Positions 7,804-15,231 of a stretch of DNA of 28,273 nt are shown here, one piece after another (the stretch's first letter is position 1; the number at the start of each line of letters is the position of its first letter). The position numbers and the translations under genes are program-made. The stretch is taken from the IMG/VR virus record IMGVR_UViG_3300024258_000095, positions 1 through 28,273 of that record; one strand, given 5' to 3'. The notes under the pieces are model-generated. The model was not told the DNA's origin. It ran no database searches and was given only the letters and a program-made list of their open reading frames with translations. This DNA is from a virus.

Positions 7804-8189
7804 GCAGATTTATTCTTTGTATGTTCTGATATACTAATACCATAAACCTTTTTGAACATATTACTAAATGAAGCCTTTGATATATCTATATCCTTACATA
7901 CACTAGCAGCTGTAGCACCATTATAGACTAGTTCCAACTGAACCTTATATAAATCAGTCTTTAATATCCACCCATTTGAGAGCCAGGTGTTGGTGTCATC
8001 AGGTTTTACAATCTTAGTTTTCCCATCTTTATAAATATAAGTTCTTCCAGATATAGAATCAGCTTGTTTCTTTTTATCTTCGTCAGTTCGTTCTCTTCCG
8101 TATATCTCTTTTCGCTCTTCTTCAGTAATTGCGTCAATTATAGCTCTATTGCTTGCTTTGCTCTTAGCTATAGATTCAGGTGTACTCAT
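7800..8189 (-). CDS. Small HTH protein of homing-endonuclease accessory type (copy 2)
   Basis: It encodes 129 residues and is a paralog of the following gene: ITEEERKEIYGRERTDEDKKK at the N-terminus, GRTYIYKDGKTKIVKP...WLSNGWILKTDLYK in the middle, and an HTH-like end AASVCKDIDISKASFSNMFKK. No nuclease motif is seen. No good ribosome site precedes ATG 8189, unlike most genes here. The sequence just upstream carries a 10-base direct repeat of the start region. The pair sits immediately after the truncated gene 8227-8364, as if inserted there. DNA binding is inferred; the role (selfish element remnant or regulator) is open. Confidence 0.55.
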   Translation of the reverse strand: MSTPESIAKSKASNRAIIDAITEEERKEIYGRERTDEDKKKQADSISGRTYIYKDGKTKIVKPDDTNTWLSNGWILKTDLYKVQLELVYNGATAASVCKDIDISKASFSNMFKKVYGISISEHTKNKSA

Positions 8190-8218
8190 AGCGTCAATAC
8201 GCAGCTTTGTGTACTCAT
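8180..8218. repeat. 10-base direct repeat at the junction of truncated gene and HTH pair
   Basis: GTGTACTCAT occurs at 8180-8189 and again at 8209-8218; on the minus strand each copy is ATGAGTACAC. The first includes the start codon of the HTH gene. The repeat lies between the premature stop of the QGDS paralog (8227) and the HTH pair, so it could be the scar of an insertion or local duplication. Confidence 0.5.
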
Positions 8219-8226
8219 GGTTGCTA

Positions 8227-8364
8227 CTAAACTCTTTTTGCTTCAGTAATTACTACTCTAGCTATATAACCTATATAGTCATCGTGAGTACTTTTCCCTT
8301 GTACTCTAATATTATAAGTTTTAGAGCTATCTCCTGTAATTACGCTTATTAATTTTCTACCCAT
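8227..8364 (-). pseudogene. Truncated 45-codon paralog of the QGDSTKTY gene
   Basis: An open frame from ATG 8364 to TAG 8227 encodes a product starting MGRKLISVITGDSSKTYNIR. It aligns with the first ~40 residues of the 148-residue protein at 6105-6551 (ITGDSSKTYNIRV...YIARVVI versus IYQGDSTKTYQLSI...YRARIVV) and then stops. AAGGAGA lies at usable distance before the start and the gene overlaps its upstream partner by eight bases, as the intact copy does, so the fragment may still be translated. No continuation of the missing ~105 residues is seen downstream, where the HTH pair begins. Confidence 0.6.
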
Positions 8365-8611
8365 CTAATTGTTCTCCTTCAATTGTAAAAAGTTCACTTT
8401 CTGCTTCTTCTAGTATTATATCATTATCATGTTCAGGTATTAATAGCTCACTAGTTTGCTCCTCAATAAAGATTTCCTCTGTTGACACTATATCTATCTC
8501 TACCACACCACCTATAACAGTAATTAGCTTTATATTAGCAAGGTGATCCAAAGCTGTTGAGCCTACACCTGCACTAGTATACCCAAATAACAACTCTCCT
8601 GTAGTAGCCAT
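8357..8611 (-). CDS. Small TTGEL-type virion protein, second copy
   Basis: It encodes 84 residues. MATTGELLFGYTSAGVGSTALDHLANIKLITVIGGVVEI aligns with the N-terminus of the protein at 6544-6792. The C-terminal half is strongly acidic (EEIFIEEQTSELLIPEHDND). It starts as TAATG on the stop of the upstream gene and overlaps the truncated QGDS paralog, preserving the cassette order seen at 6.1-6.8 kb. Function unknown; probably a minor structural protein. Confidence 0.6.
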   Translation of the reverse strand: MATTGELLFGYTSAGVGSTALDHLANIKLITVIGGVVEIDIVSTEEIFIEEQTSELLIPEHDNDIILEEAESELFTIEGEQLDG

Positions 8612-9033
8612 TATATTGTCTTATTCCATATACCATCAACAATCTCTTGGAGATCAGGTAGGGTATTTAGCACATTTAATAAGTTTTCTTGTCCTGGGGT
8701 CATAACACTTTCCTCTCTAACTTGTATCTTCTTGTATAGCGGTGTAAAGTTACCTAAAGTATCTATTATCTTTAAAGTATAATCACCTTCATTAACTAAG
8801 GTAATAGTACGATCATAATCATCACCTGTCTGGGTAAAACTACCTGACTGTAACACATAGGCATTAGATCCTTCTTTAATATATAACTCTAAAGATGGTA
8901 AGTCATCAGATATAACTGTTATAGTGGTAGGTACAAACTCAATCCATACATCTATTGCCAGTAGATGTGTATTAAGAGATGTACCTATAAAAGTCTCTAA
9001 CTGCTCTAGCCTCTCTTTAATTGTTAATGCCAT
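8611..9033 (-). CDS. Small tail-region protein with coiled-coil start and beta domain
   Basis: It encodes 140 residues. The first ~25 residues (TIKERLEQLETFIGTSLNTH) are a short amphipathic helix suited to trimer formation. Residues ~30-110 are beta-rich with an Ig-like flavour (ITVISDDLPSLELYIKEGSNAYVLQSG...YTLKIIDTLGNFT). The C-terminal helix ends VDGIWNKTI. AGGAGA overlaps the stop of the preceding gene. The layout fits a small appendage or fibre adaptor. I do not recognise the family. Confidence 0.55.
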   Translation of the reverse strand: MALTIKERLEQLETFIGTSLNTHLLAIDVWIEFVPTTITVISDDLPSLELYIKEGSNAYVLQSGSFTQTGDDYDRTITLVNEGDYTLKIIDTLGNFTPLYKKIQVREESVMTPGQENLLNVLNTLPDLQEIVDGIWNKTI

Positions 9034-9041
9034 TTATTCTC

Positions 9042-10484
9042 CTATGCAAAAGTTAATATATAGTTTATAGTAACTGAACTATTACTAGTATCTAACCGAT
9101 GTTCATCTTCTATTAGATAACCACCGTCATATAAGATAATATCAAAGGAATTCAGAGTCTCATTTTCTACACGTGCTACAGCTTCTAGGCTATCTTTTAC
9201 AGTAAGCACTACATTGAACTCCGTCTGTGTTGGGTTGTCTATGAGAACAGTTACTGCACCATCTACAGCCTGAACTGCTACATCATTTACTTTACCTGAT
9301 ACAAAGTTACCATTAACTAAGGCATCTGTTATATCAGTGTTTTGAGCCTCTAGTGACTTAATTGCATCAAGCACTGGAGTTAAGTCTATCGTTCCGCCTG
9401 CAGGAACCAGATAAATACCCATACCCTTGATAGGTCTGTTAATCATTACTCTTCTTGATTCTATATGTCCATCTACATCTATTTCTAGTGTATGTGGTGT
9501 CTTTATAGAGCCAGTAGCATCATTACCTATATATTCATACATTACTACTTCTTGACTAATCTGACCATTAGAGTCAGTTACTGTATGAAATACAGGGTTA
9601 CCGTCTACGTCATAGCAGATTACTGTCTGTCCTGTTAAAGGTTCACTAGCACTATCAAATACAGTAGGATTAAACGTATAGCTGATATTCATATTGCTAT
9701 TATCATCCCTTGACTTAACATCGTACCCATCCATAATCTCACAATCTAAGAATGTAATAGTTTCTATAGAGTGATGACTTGATCTGTCTTTATATAGTAA
9801 TCCTTCTGCATACCCAGAGAAATGACTATCTCTAATTACCATATCTCCATCTGTATAATCAGTATCTACATAAATAGCATAGTCCTTTCCACCGTATGTC
9901 TCTGTATGTCTACTATACCAACCACTTGCTTCTTGGATGTTACCGTGAAACAATCCGTACTTACCATTACTCTTATCGAATGATAGGTTTCTAAGTATTA
10001 CCCCATCTCCTGATATACGACCAAATCCATTAACGATACAATCTATTAGCTGTACTTCATTACTACCTTCGTAGAATCCCCAGTAGCACTCTACATCTAT
10101 CTTGGAGCCATAGGCAATAAAGTTTCCTGACCTATTGGTAGACGTATGACCAAAGCCTTTACTAAATCTAGGTGAAGGCATATACAATGTACATCCTCCG
10201 TAGGTAGACCCATTGGCTCTCAGCACACCTAGTGACAGTGTTGAGTTCTTACGGATCTGTAGTTTATCTCCCAGGACCGTTATTGATACATTGGTGTCAT
10301 CTACAACTACATAGGAGTTATCACTGTTACCGATATATAGATCGTTAGCAAATGTATAGTGGTTGCCACATCTTTCTATGTAGCCACTCTTACCCTGACT
10401 AATCATCTCTTGGTATATCTCTTCGAATGTCCATGCACCCGTCTTAATCTTTACCTTACTACTGCTAAAGTCTATATCAGCCAT
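9042..10484 (-). CDS. Tail appendage protein, probable right-handed beta-helix (tailspike-like)
   Basis: It encodes 480 residues. Residues ~60-270 show short repeated beta segments with Asn, Gly and aromatic turns (YGLFHGNIQEASGWYSRHTETY, DGDMVIRDSHFSGYAEGLLY, HSIETITFLDCEIMDGYD), typical of right-handed parallel beta-helices in tailspikes and polysaccharide depolymerases. Residues ~275-360 form a beta domain (GQTVICYDVDGNPVFHTVTD). A helical hinge (~385-405) leads to an ~80-residue C-terminal module shared with the next upstream protein (10536-11159). No catalytic residues can be assigned. Probable role: host surface binding, possibly glycan processing. AAGGAG precedes the start. Confidence 0.6.
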   Translation of the reverse strand: MADIDFSSSKVKIKTGAWTFEEIYQEMISQGKSGYIERCGNHYTFANDLYIGNSDNSYVVVDDTNVSITVLGDKLQIRKNSTLSLGVLRANGSTYGGCTLYMPSPRFSKGFGHTSTNRSGNFIAYGSKIDVECYWGFYEGSNEVQLIDCIVNGFGRISGDGVILRNLSFDKSNGKYGLFHGNIQEASGWYSRHTETYGGKDYAIYVDTDYTDGDMVIRDSHFSGYAEGLLYKDRSSHHSIETITFLDCEIMDGYDVKSRDDNSNMNISYTFNPTVFDSASEPLTGQTVICYDVDGNPVFHTVTDSNGQISQEVVMYEYIGNDATGSIKTPHTLEIDVDGHIESRRVMINRPIKGMGIYLVPAGGTIDLTPVLDAIKSLEAQNTDITDALVNGNFVSGKVNDVAVQAVDGAVTVLIDNPTQTEFNVVLTVKDSLEAVARVENETLNSFDIILYDGGYLIEDEHRLDTSNSSVTINYILTFA

Positions 10485-10509
10485 ACATTCTCCTTATAGG
10501 TTTCTATAC

Positions 10510-10526
10510 AATCCCCAGAGGGGACT
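10510..10526 (-). other. Stem-loop between two appendage genes
   Basis: On the minus strand AGTCCCC pairs with GGGGATT around a TCT loop, seven pairs including one G-U; the wobble favours the minus strand. It sits between the stop at 10536 and the ribosome site of the 480-residue gene. No U-run follows, so it is more likely an mRNA stability or processing element than a terminator. Confidence 0.45.
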
Positions 10527-10535
10527 GTAACAAAT

Positions 10536-11159
10536 CTATGGTAGTACGTTATCTGTAGTAAATGCTACAGCGTCTTTATCATAAGAAATAGTAACTGTTA
10601 AGTCTAAGTTATTAGTAGATGCATCATATACTTGACCATCTTCAACTAAATAAGCTTTATCATAAGCAGTAATAGTAGCAGATGTAGCAGAAGTTTTATC
10701 AACTCCTACAGAAGCTCTAAGAGCACTAAGTCCATTACTAGATACAGATACTTTATAATCAGAAACTGCACTGAACCCATAAGCAGTTAAATCTAGAGCA
10801 ATAGTACCAATAGCACTAATCATTGTAGATTCTACTAGCTCAGTAGCAATACGGTCATTATTAAGGTCTGTTTTGATGATTGTTAAAGCATCAAGAACAT
10901 CATTAGCTGCTCCAGCTTGACTAAGTACATCTTGAAGATTCTGAATCTCAGTAAGCATTGTACTGATATCACCACCAGTTAATGTAGTAAGCTGACCTTG
11001 TAAGTCATTTAAAGCAGTTTCAACTGCGTCATTAAGTCCATCTTGTCCACCTAGTGCCTCATTAATACGGTCTTGAGTATTCTCAATTCTAAGCTTGATA
11101 GCCCCACTTGTAAGTTCTGGTGTTAGTGTAATATGTTGTGCTGATAAATCAAAAGCCAT
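10536..11159 (-). CDS. Appendage protein with coiled coil and shared C-terminal module
   Basis: It encodes 207 residues from ATG 11159 (MAFDLSAQ), which is preceded by AGGAGA at eight bases. An in-frame ATG at 11249 would add 30 residues but lacks a ribosome site. Residues ~20-120 are helical with heptad-like patterns (RINEALGGQDGLNDAVETALNDL), fit for a trimeric stalk. Residues ~130-195 (YKVSVSSNGLSALRA...AYLVEDGQVYDASTNNLDLTVTISY) align with the C-terminal end of the beta-helix protein downstream. This suggests a common attachment or tip domain. Function inferred from architecture only. Confidence 0.55.
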   Translation of the reverse strand: MAFDLSAQHITLTPELTSGAIKLRIENTQDRINEALGGQDGLNDAVETALNDLQGQLTTLTGGDISTMLTEIQNLQDVLSQAGAANDVLDALTIIKTDLNNDRIATELVESTMISAIGTIALDLTAYGFSAVSDYKVSVSSNGLSALRASVGVDKTSATSATITAYDKAYLVEDGQVYDASTNNLDLTVTISYDKDAVAFTTDNVLP

Positions 11160-11287
11160 AACGATTATCTCCTGTGTTTGTATTATTTCTACGAAAGTTA
11201 AATCGAATGGTTCTGCGAAATTTAATCCGAAGTCTATAAACATTGTCATCTCATGTAGAATAGTTTAAGGACTATTGCGGTCGCCTA

Positions 11288-11758
11288 CTATTTAGGGTAC
11301 ACCTGAATAGCTCCTGAGCTTACTATATGCTGCAATAAATCTTCTGGACTATAGTACTGAGGATCCGTTATTGCCATTTTAGTACCTGCATCCTTAAGAA
11401 CTAATGCATTAGACTCAGAACAAAACCATAACTGACCATCATGAGTACCTATAGGTATTAACTGACTAAGGATAATCCCTGTCCAATCATATCTTGCACC
11501 TACTAGACTATCCATCAATTCTTTATTGATTGGTTTCTCTGTTGGTACTTCAAAGTAATCCCACTTATCATTACTAACCCAGTGGTGTGCATACCTGACA
11601 CCTGCTCCACCTGTGTTGTTCCTATAACTAGTAGAACTCCACATTTCTGTACCTATAATTATCTCTGAATGGGAATATTTAGAGTTAGTGAACCATCTTA
11701 TAATCTTATCGAAGAATCTGCCCTTGCCCTTATAGAAGGCAAGAGTTACTGTGCTCAT
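11288..11758 (-). CDS. Circularly permuted NlpC/P60-like (YiiX-type) cysteine peptidase/amidase
   Basis: It encodes 156 residues. The motif KYSHSEIII (His30) near the N-terminus and LWFCSESNALV (Cys113) near the C-terminus, in that order, are the hallmark of the permuted papain-like fold of the YiiX/YaeF group, with the histidine before the cysteine. Between them GARYDWTGII is also typical. These enzymes cut amide bonds in peptidoglycan or act on lipids. In phages they are frequently encoded among tail genes and may help wall penetration. It begins as ATGA on the upstream stop. No signal peptide. Confidence 0.65.
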   Translation of the reverse strand: MSTVTLAFYKGKGRFFDKIIRWFTNSKYSHSEIIIGTEMWSSTSYRNNTGGAGVRYAHHWVSNDKWDYFEVPTEKPINKELMDSLVGARYDWTGIILSQLIPIGTHDGQLWFCSESNALVLKDAGTKMAITDPQYYSPEDLLQHIVSSGAIQVYPK

Positions 11759-12372
11759 GTTATTTCTCCGGTTGTTGTACTGAAAGCCACCACAGCTAAG
11801 GCTTGAGCCATCTCTATATCAGCTAGCTGTAATAGCACTTTCTGGTTGTTAGCTAATGTCCAAGGTGATTCAGTCAACCCTAGCTTACTAGATGCAGCTA
11901 CTGCACCTGTTAGGTTAGCTTTAGCTTCTAGGTCTGCATTAAATGTAAGAACAGTACCAATTGCATGAACTTCCCCTGTAGGTATATTGTCAACTGTAAG
12001 CACTGGAGCTACACTGCTCAAAGTAACCCCACATGTGAGGTTCAATCTAGCATCTTTCTTAAGAGCACTTTTAATCTCTGCAAGGTTTAGCTTAGTTCCA
12101 TACACAGAACCAGCTAATAGTCTTTGGTCAAAACCTTCAGGCACATCTGGACTATCTATATAATCAACTAATGCTTCAGATACAAACAATTCTGTATCTC
12201 CGTAGACTTCACCGAATACTTCGTAAGTCTTGTTATCCACTTCTTGAGAAATCAATTTAAACTTATATGGAGCCTCACTTACTAGTGTTGGCTCAACTAA
12301 TGGGTCTTCACTAAATGTGTAGACATCTGAAGGGAAGTTCCCTAACTCTGAATTCTCTAATCTAATGTACAT
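11755..12372 (-). CDS. Tail-region protein of unknown function
   Basis: It encodes 205 residues, acidic in the N-terminal half (ENSELGNFPSDVYTFSEDPLVEP) and Ala/Leu/Thr-rich in the C-terminal half. The segment ALVDYIDSPDVPEGFDQRLL is followed by a region resembling cell-wall or adhesin beta structure. AAAGGAAC precedes the start; the end overlaps the peptidase gene. It sits between the LamG adhesins and the peptidase, so a virion role is likely. I do not recognise the family. Confidence 0.5.
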   Translation of the reverse strand: MYIRLENSELGNFPSDVYTFSEDPLVEPTLVSEAPYKFKLISQEVDNKTYEVFGEVYGDTELFVSEALVDYIDSPDVPEGFDQRLLAGSVYGTKLNLAEIKSALKKDARLNLTCGVTLSSVAPVLTVDNIPTGEVHAIGTVLTFNADLEAKANLTGAVAASSKLGLTESPWTLANNQKVLLQLADIEMAQALAVVAFSTTTGEIT

Positions 12373-12398
12373 ACTGTTCCTTTATTGTTTTATGTATT

Positions 12399-13646
12399 CT
12401 AACGTAGGTCTGCTACGAATTCTATCTCACTACATCTTGTATGAGTACCACTGCTATCAAGATCACAAACTATATAGTAGTAATCATAATAATCAGAAAT
12501 AGTGTAGGTAAAGTAAGGTGTGAACTGACCGATACCTAATGTGTTACCTGTAACTGTATCTAACAATGTGGCATTAGCTATAACATCACCTGCTGTATTG
12601 TAAGAAGTATCTGAGGCGAAGACTCTCCAATCTGTCCAATGATTAGGAAGATGGTCAAAATCTAGTCTATACTTATTCAATGCCAACCCACTTACAGCGA
12701 ACCGAACCATGAAACCTACATTATCAGTACCTAGCATCCCAGAGCCCTGATTGCTTCGAACTCCATCAACTAAAGCACTACTTCCGCCAAACCCTGCAGT
12801 AATAGTAGCATCAGTGAAAGTAGTAACACTAAGCACATCATTCGTAATAGCAGTATTGGTGCTACCGTCAAGTAAAAATCTTTGAACCTCAGAAAGTTGT
12901 GTAATTTCTTCTTGTGTTAAGACTCTATTATAGACTCTAAAATCATCTGCAAAACCTTCATTGTTAGCGGTATGGTTTTGACCACAAAGTACCGATATGC
13001 CTGCTAAATCAAAATTACTTGGTGAGGTATCACTACTAGATAACACCCCATCTAAATATAAGCTACCACTAGTGCCATTCACAGTAAGCAATACGTGTCG
13101 CCATGCAGTAGTTGGGGTTATGGGAAAATGCACTCCGATGCCTCCCCCTTTCTCTAAGTCAATACTATTGCCAACTCCAACGTGTGTGAAATAAGTACCA
13201 ACTCCAATATCTCCAAACATGGGGAAGTGATGCGAATTGGTATCGGGTTTAATCCAACAACACAAAGTAAATGTGCTAGTGCTTGGTAAGGCATTAGCGA
13301 TAGTTATTTTATTATCTGAACCATTTATATACTGCACCCCGTCGCCTGAATATCCACCACCTATTATATGCCCCACTAAGGTTCCATTGTTATTACTAGG
13401 ACTTGAATCAGTAATGGTATTACCAGATACTGATTCAAAATCATAATGAAGAACTAAGCCAGAAGTAGGGAGGTTTGACGCCTCTTCTTCAGTACCACAC
13501 TCATACATATTCCCTACACTGTCTACAAAGTTCAAAGTCCTTGTATCTGATGTTTGGTATACCTTACCTGCATTAGCAATGACAGCAAGCCCTTCAAGCT
13601 CACTATCTAGCACCTCATCATTTCTATATATTACATTTATTGCCAT
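12399..13646 (-). CDS. LamG-like adhesin with C-terminal discoidin-like domain (paralog 3)
   Basis: It encodes 415 residues. Residues ~1-60 carry the attachment-type N-terminus shared with the two upstream paralogs (..LAVIANAGKVYQTSDTRTLNFVDSVGNMY). Residues ~62-250 form a LamG/concanavalin-like jelly roll (GLVLHYDFESVSGNTITDSS...FTLCCWIKP...LYLDGVLSS...DDFRVYNRVLTQEEI). Residues ~265-415 look like an F5/8 type C (discoidin) domain (ALVDGV..., WTDWRVFASDTSYN..., YYYIVCDLDSSGTHTRCSEIEF). Both domain types bind carbohydrate. Stop/start overlap with the paralog upstream is TAATG. Likely a receptor-binding decoration on the tail or capsid. Confidence 0.7.
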   Translation of the reverse strand: MAINVIYRNDEVLDSELEGLAVIANAGKVYQTSDTRTLNFVDSVGNMYECGTEEEASNLPTSGLVLHYDFESVSGNTITDSSPSNNNGTLVGHIIGGGYSGDGVQYINGSDNKITIANALPSTSTFTLCCWIKPDTNSHHFPMFGDIGVGTYFTHVGVGNSIDLEKGGGIGVHFPITPTTAWRHVLLTVNGTSGSLYLDGVLSSSDTSPSNFDLAGISVLCGQNHTANNEGFADDFRVYNRVLTQEEITQLSEVQRFLLDGSTNTAITNDVLSVTTFTDATITAGFGGSSALVDGVRSNQGSGMLGTDNVGFMVRFAVSGLALNKYRLDFDHLPNHWTDWRVFASDTSYNTAGDVIANATLLDTVTGNTLGIGQFTPYFTYTISDYYDYYYIVCDLDSSGTHTRCSEIEFVADLR

Positions 13647-14476
13647 TAACTCTCTCCTGCCAGTGCTGTTATCTCTGGTAATGATAATGCTCTATCATAA
13701 GTCCTTAGACTATCAATCTGACCTACAAACTCATATGAAATACCTCGATTACCTAGACTAAGGTTAGTACCGTTACTTACTATATGAGCAGTAGCCTTAT
13801 TATCACTATCAACGACTACACCATCTACATACAAAACCTGCTCACCTGCTTTGATAGTAGCCGATACATGATGCCATACACCATCATCAACTCTAGTAGC
13901 ATACTGCAAGAAAGGGTCATCTCCACTACCATAGAGAGGATAGTAAGCAAGTATACCGTTCTCTAGGTAGAATTGAAATCCAATATGATTACTTGTAGCG
14001 TAATAACCAGAAAGTATAAAGTTAATACTACTCTGTGTATTTGCCTTAATCCAACATGCTACAGTAAACTCTCCTGTAGTAGAATCAACCGCTAAAGGTA
14101 CATATGAGTCCGTAAGTAACCCAGTATTTACACTTTCATTGATATAACCTGTTTGGTAAGTAGCTCCAGCTAATGTACCATCATTACCGTTTCCAGACAC
14201 ATCATTAACAGTATTACCACTAACATCACCACTATCAAATGTATAATGAACTAGCAAACCTTCTGTTGGTATATTAGATATACTAGGTGCACTAAGAACT
14301 ACATTACTTCCTTGATTAGGTATAGAATACATAGTCCCATCACTACCTACGAAGTGTCCTTGCATAGTATCGTCAGTAACTAATAACTCCCTATGAGAAC
14401 TAGATGTTCTTGTTGGTAGGTCAGCAAAGTTACCGTGTGATGTTTTGATTTGTTTAGTTATTTGAACTGTTGCCAT
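13646..14476 (-). CDS. LamG-like adhesin (paralog 2)
   Basis: It encodes 276 residues. An N-terminal module (HGNFADLPTRTSSSHRELLV...GHFVGSDGTMYSI) aligns with those of its two neighbours. A LamG-type domain spans ~74-262: GLLVHYTFDSGDVSGNTVND, FTVACWIKANTQ, HHVSATIKAGEQVLYVDGVV, QIDSLRTYDRALSLPEI. It ends ALAGES like paralog 1. LamG domains are jelly rolls that often bind sugars. Overlapping stop/start on both sides (TAATG) makes the three genes one translational unit. Confidence 0.72.
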   Translation of the reverse strand: MATVQITKQIKTSHGNFADLPTRTSSSHRELLVTDDTMQGHFVGSDGTMYSIPNQGSNVVLSAPSISNIPTEGLLVHYTFDSGDVSGNTVNDVSGNGNDGTLAGATYQTGYINESVNTGLLTDSYVPLAVDSTTGEFTVACWIKANTQSSINFILSGYYATSNHIGFQFYLENGILAYYPLYGSGDDPFLQYATRVDDGVWHHVSATIKAGEQVLYVDGVVVDSDNKATAHIVSNGTNLSLGNRGISYEFVGQIDSLRTYDRALSLPEITALAGES

Positions 14477-15231
14477 TAACTTTCTCCTGCCAGTGCTGTT
14501 ATTTCTGATTGACTAAGAACCCTGCTATAAACTCGAAATATATCAGCAAAACCTGTATCAGCAAAAGACCTCATACCTAATAATCCATTAATACTAGATA
14601 GTAAGAATGGATTTGTTCTATTAACAGTGCCTATAGAAGACCCATCTATAAAAATCTCTTGGGTTAGTCCGTCTAAAGTACCAGTTATGCAACAATGATA
14701 CCACTGACCTATTGTTGCATTAAACGCTATAGTCTGAGCATCCCCGGATACTGTTAACTCAAATTCATTTGAAGATCCGTGGTATCCAATGAAAGGTACA
14801 ACATCTAAATCATTAATTAAAGGAAAAAAATCTCCCTTACTATCAACTTTAAACCACATAGATACAGTATACGCACTATTTGTCTGAGCAGCAAACGTAA
14901 TTATATTACCAACCCCTGACTGAAGAACTATTCCTTCATTAACGTAGCCAGAACCTGAAGTATGCCCTGTTATAGTAGCATCATTACCATTGCCTGATTG
15001 GTCAGCTACAGTATTACCTGATATAGTGGCACTATCAAATGTATAATGAACTAGCAAACCAGAAGTAGGCAAAAAACTTAACTTAGTTCCTTGATAAAGA
15101 CTAAGTACATCACCATTGCTATCTACATAGGCTAAATGTCTATCAGCACCATCTTCTACTATCATTATCTCTGATTGGTCGGCTCCTGTCTTGGCGGGGA
15201 GGTTAGCCCTATTCCCATATCCAAGACGCAT
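14476..15231 (-). CDS. LamG-like adhesin (paralog 1)
   Basis: It encodes 251 residues. The N-terminus (NRANLPAKTGADQSEIMIVE...LAYVDSNGDV) is the presumed virion-attachment module shared by all three tandem paralogs. A LamG-type jelly roll covers ~57-240 with the marker segments GLLVHYTFDSATISGNTVAD, YTVSMWFKV, WYHCCITGTLDGLTQEIFIDG and DIFRVYSRVLSQSEITALAGES. It overlaps the stop of the large tail fibre. Likely a surface-binding protein displayed with or on the fibre. Confidence 0.72.
   Translation of the reverse strand: MRLGYGNRANLPAKTGADQSEIMIVEDGADRHLAYVDSNGDVLSLYQGTKLSFLPTSGLLVHYTFDSATISGNTVADQSGNGNDATITGHTSGSGYVNEGIVLQSGVGNIITFAAQTNSAYTVSMWFKVDSKGDFFPLINDLDVVPFIGYHGSSNEFELTVSGDAQTIAFNATIGQWYHCCITGTLDGLTQEIFIDGSSIGTVNRTNPFLLSSINGLLGMRSFADTGFADIFRVYSRVLSQSEITALAGES

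Noticed and set aside
13660-14480. Repeated CTCTCCTGCCAGTGCTGTTAT near 13650 and 14480
   Set aside because: It encodes the shared C-terminal ALAGES of two LamG paralogs and the next gene's ribosome site, so it is explained by gene duplication.
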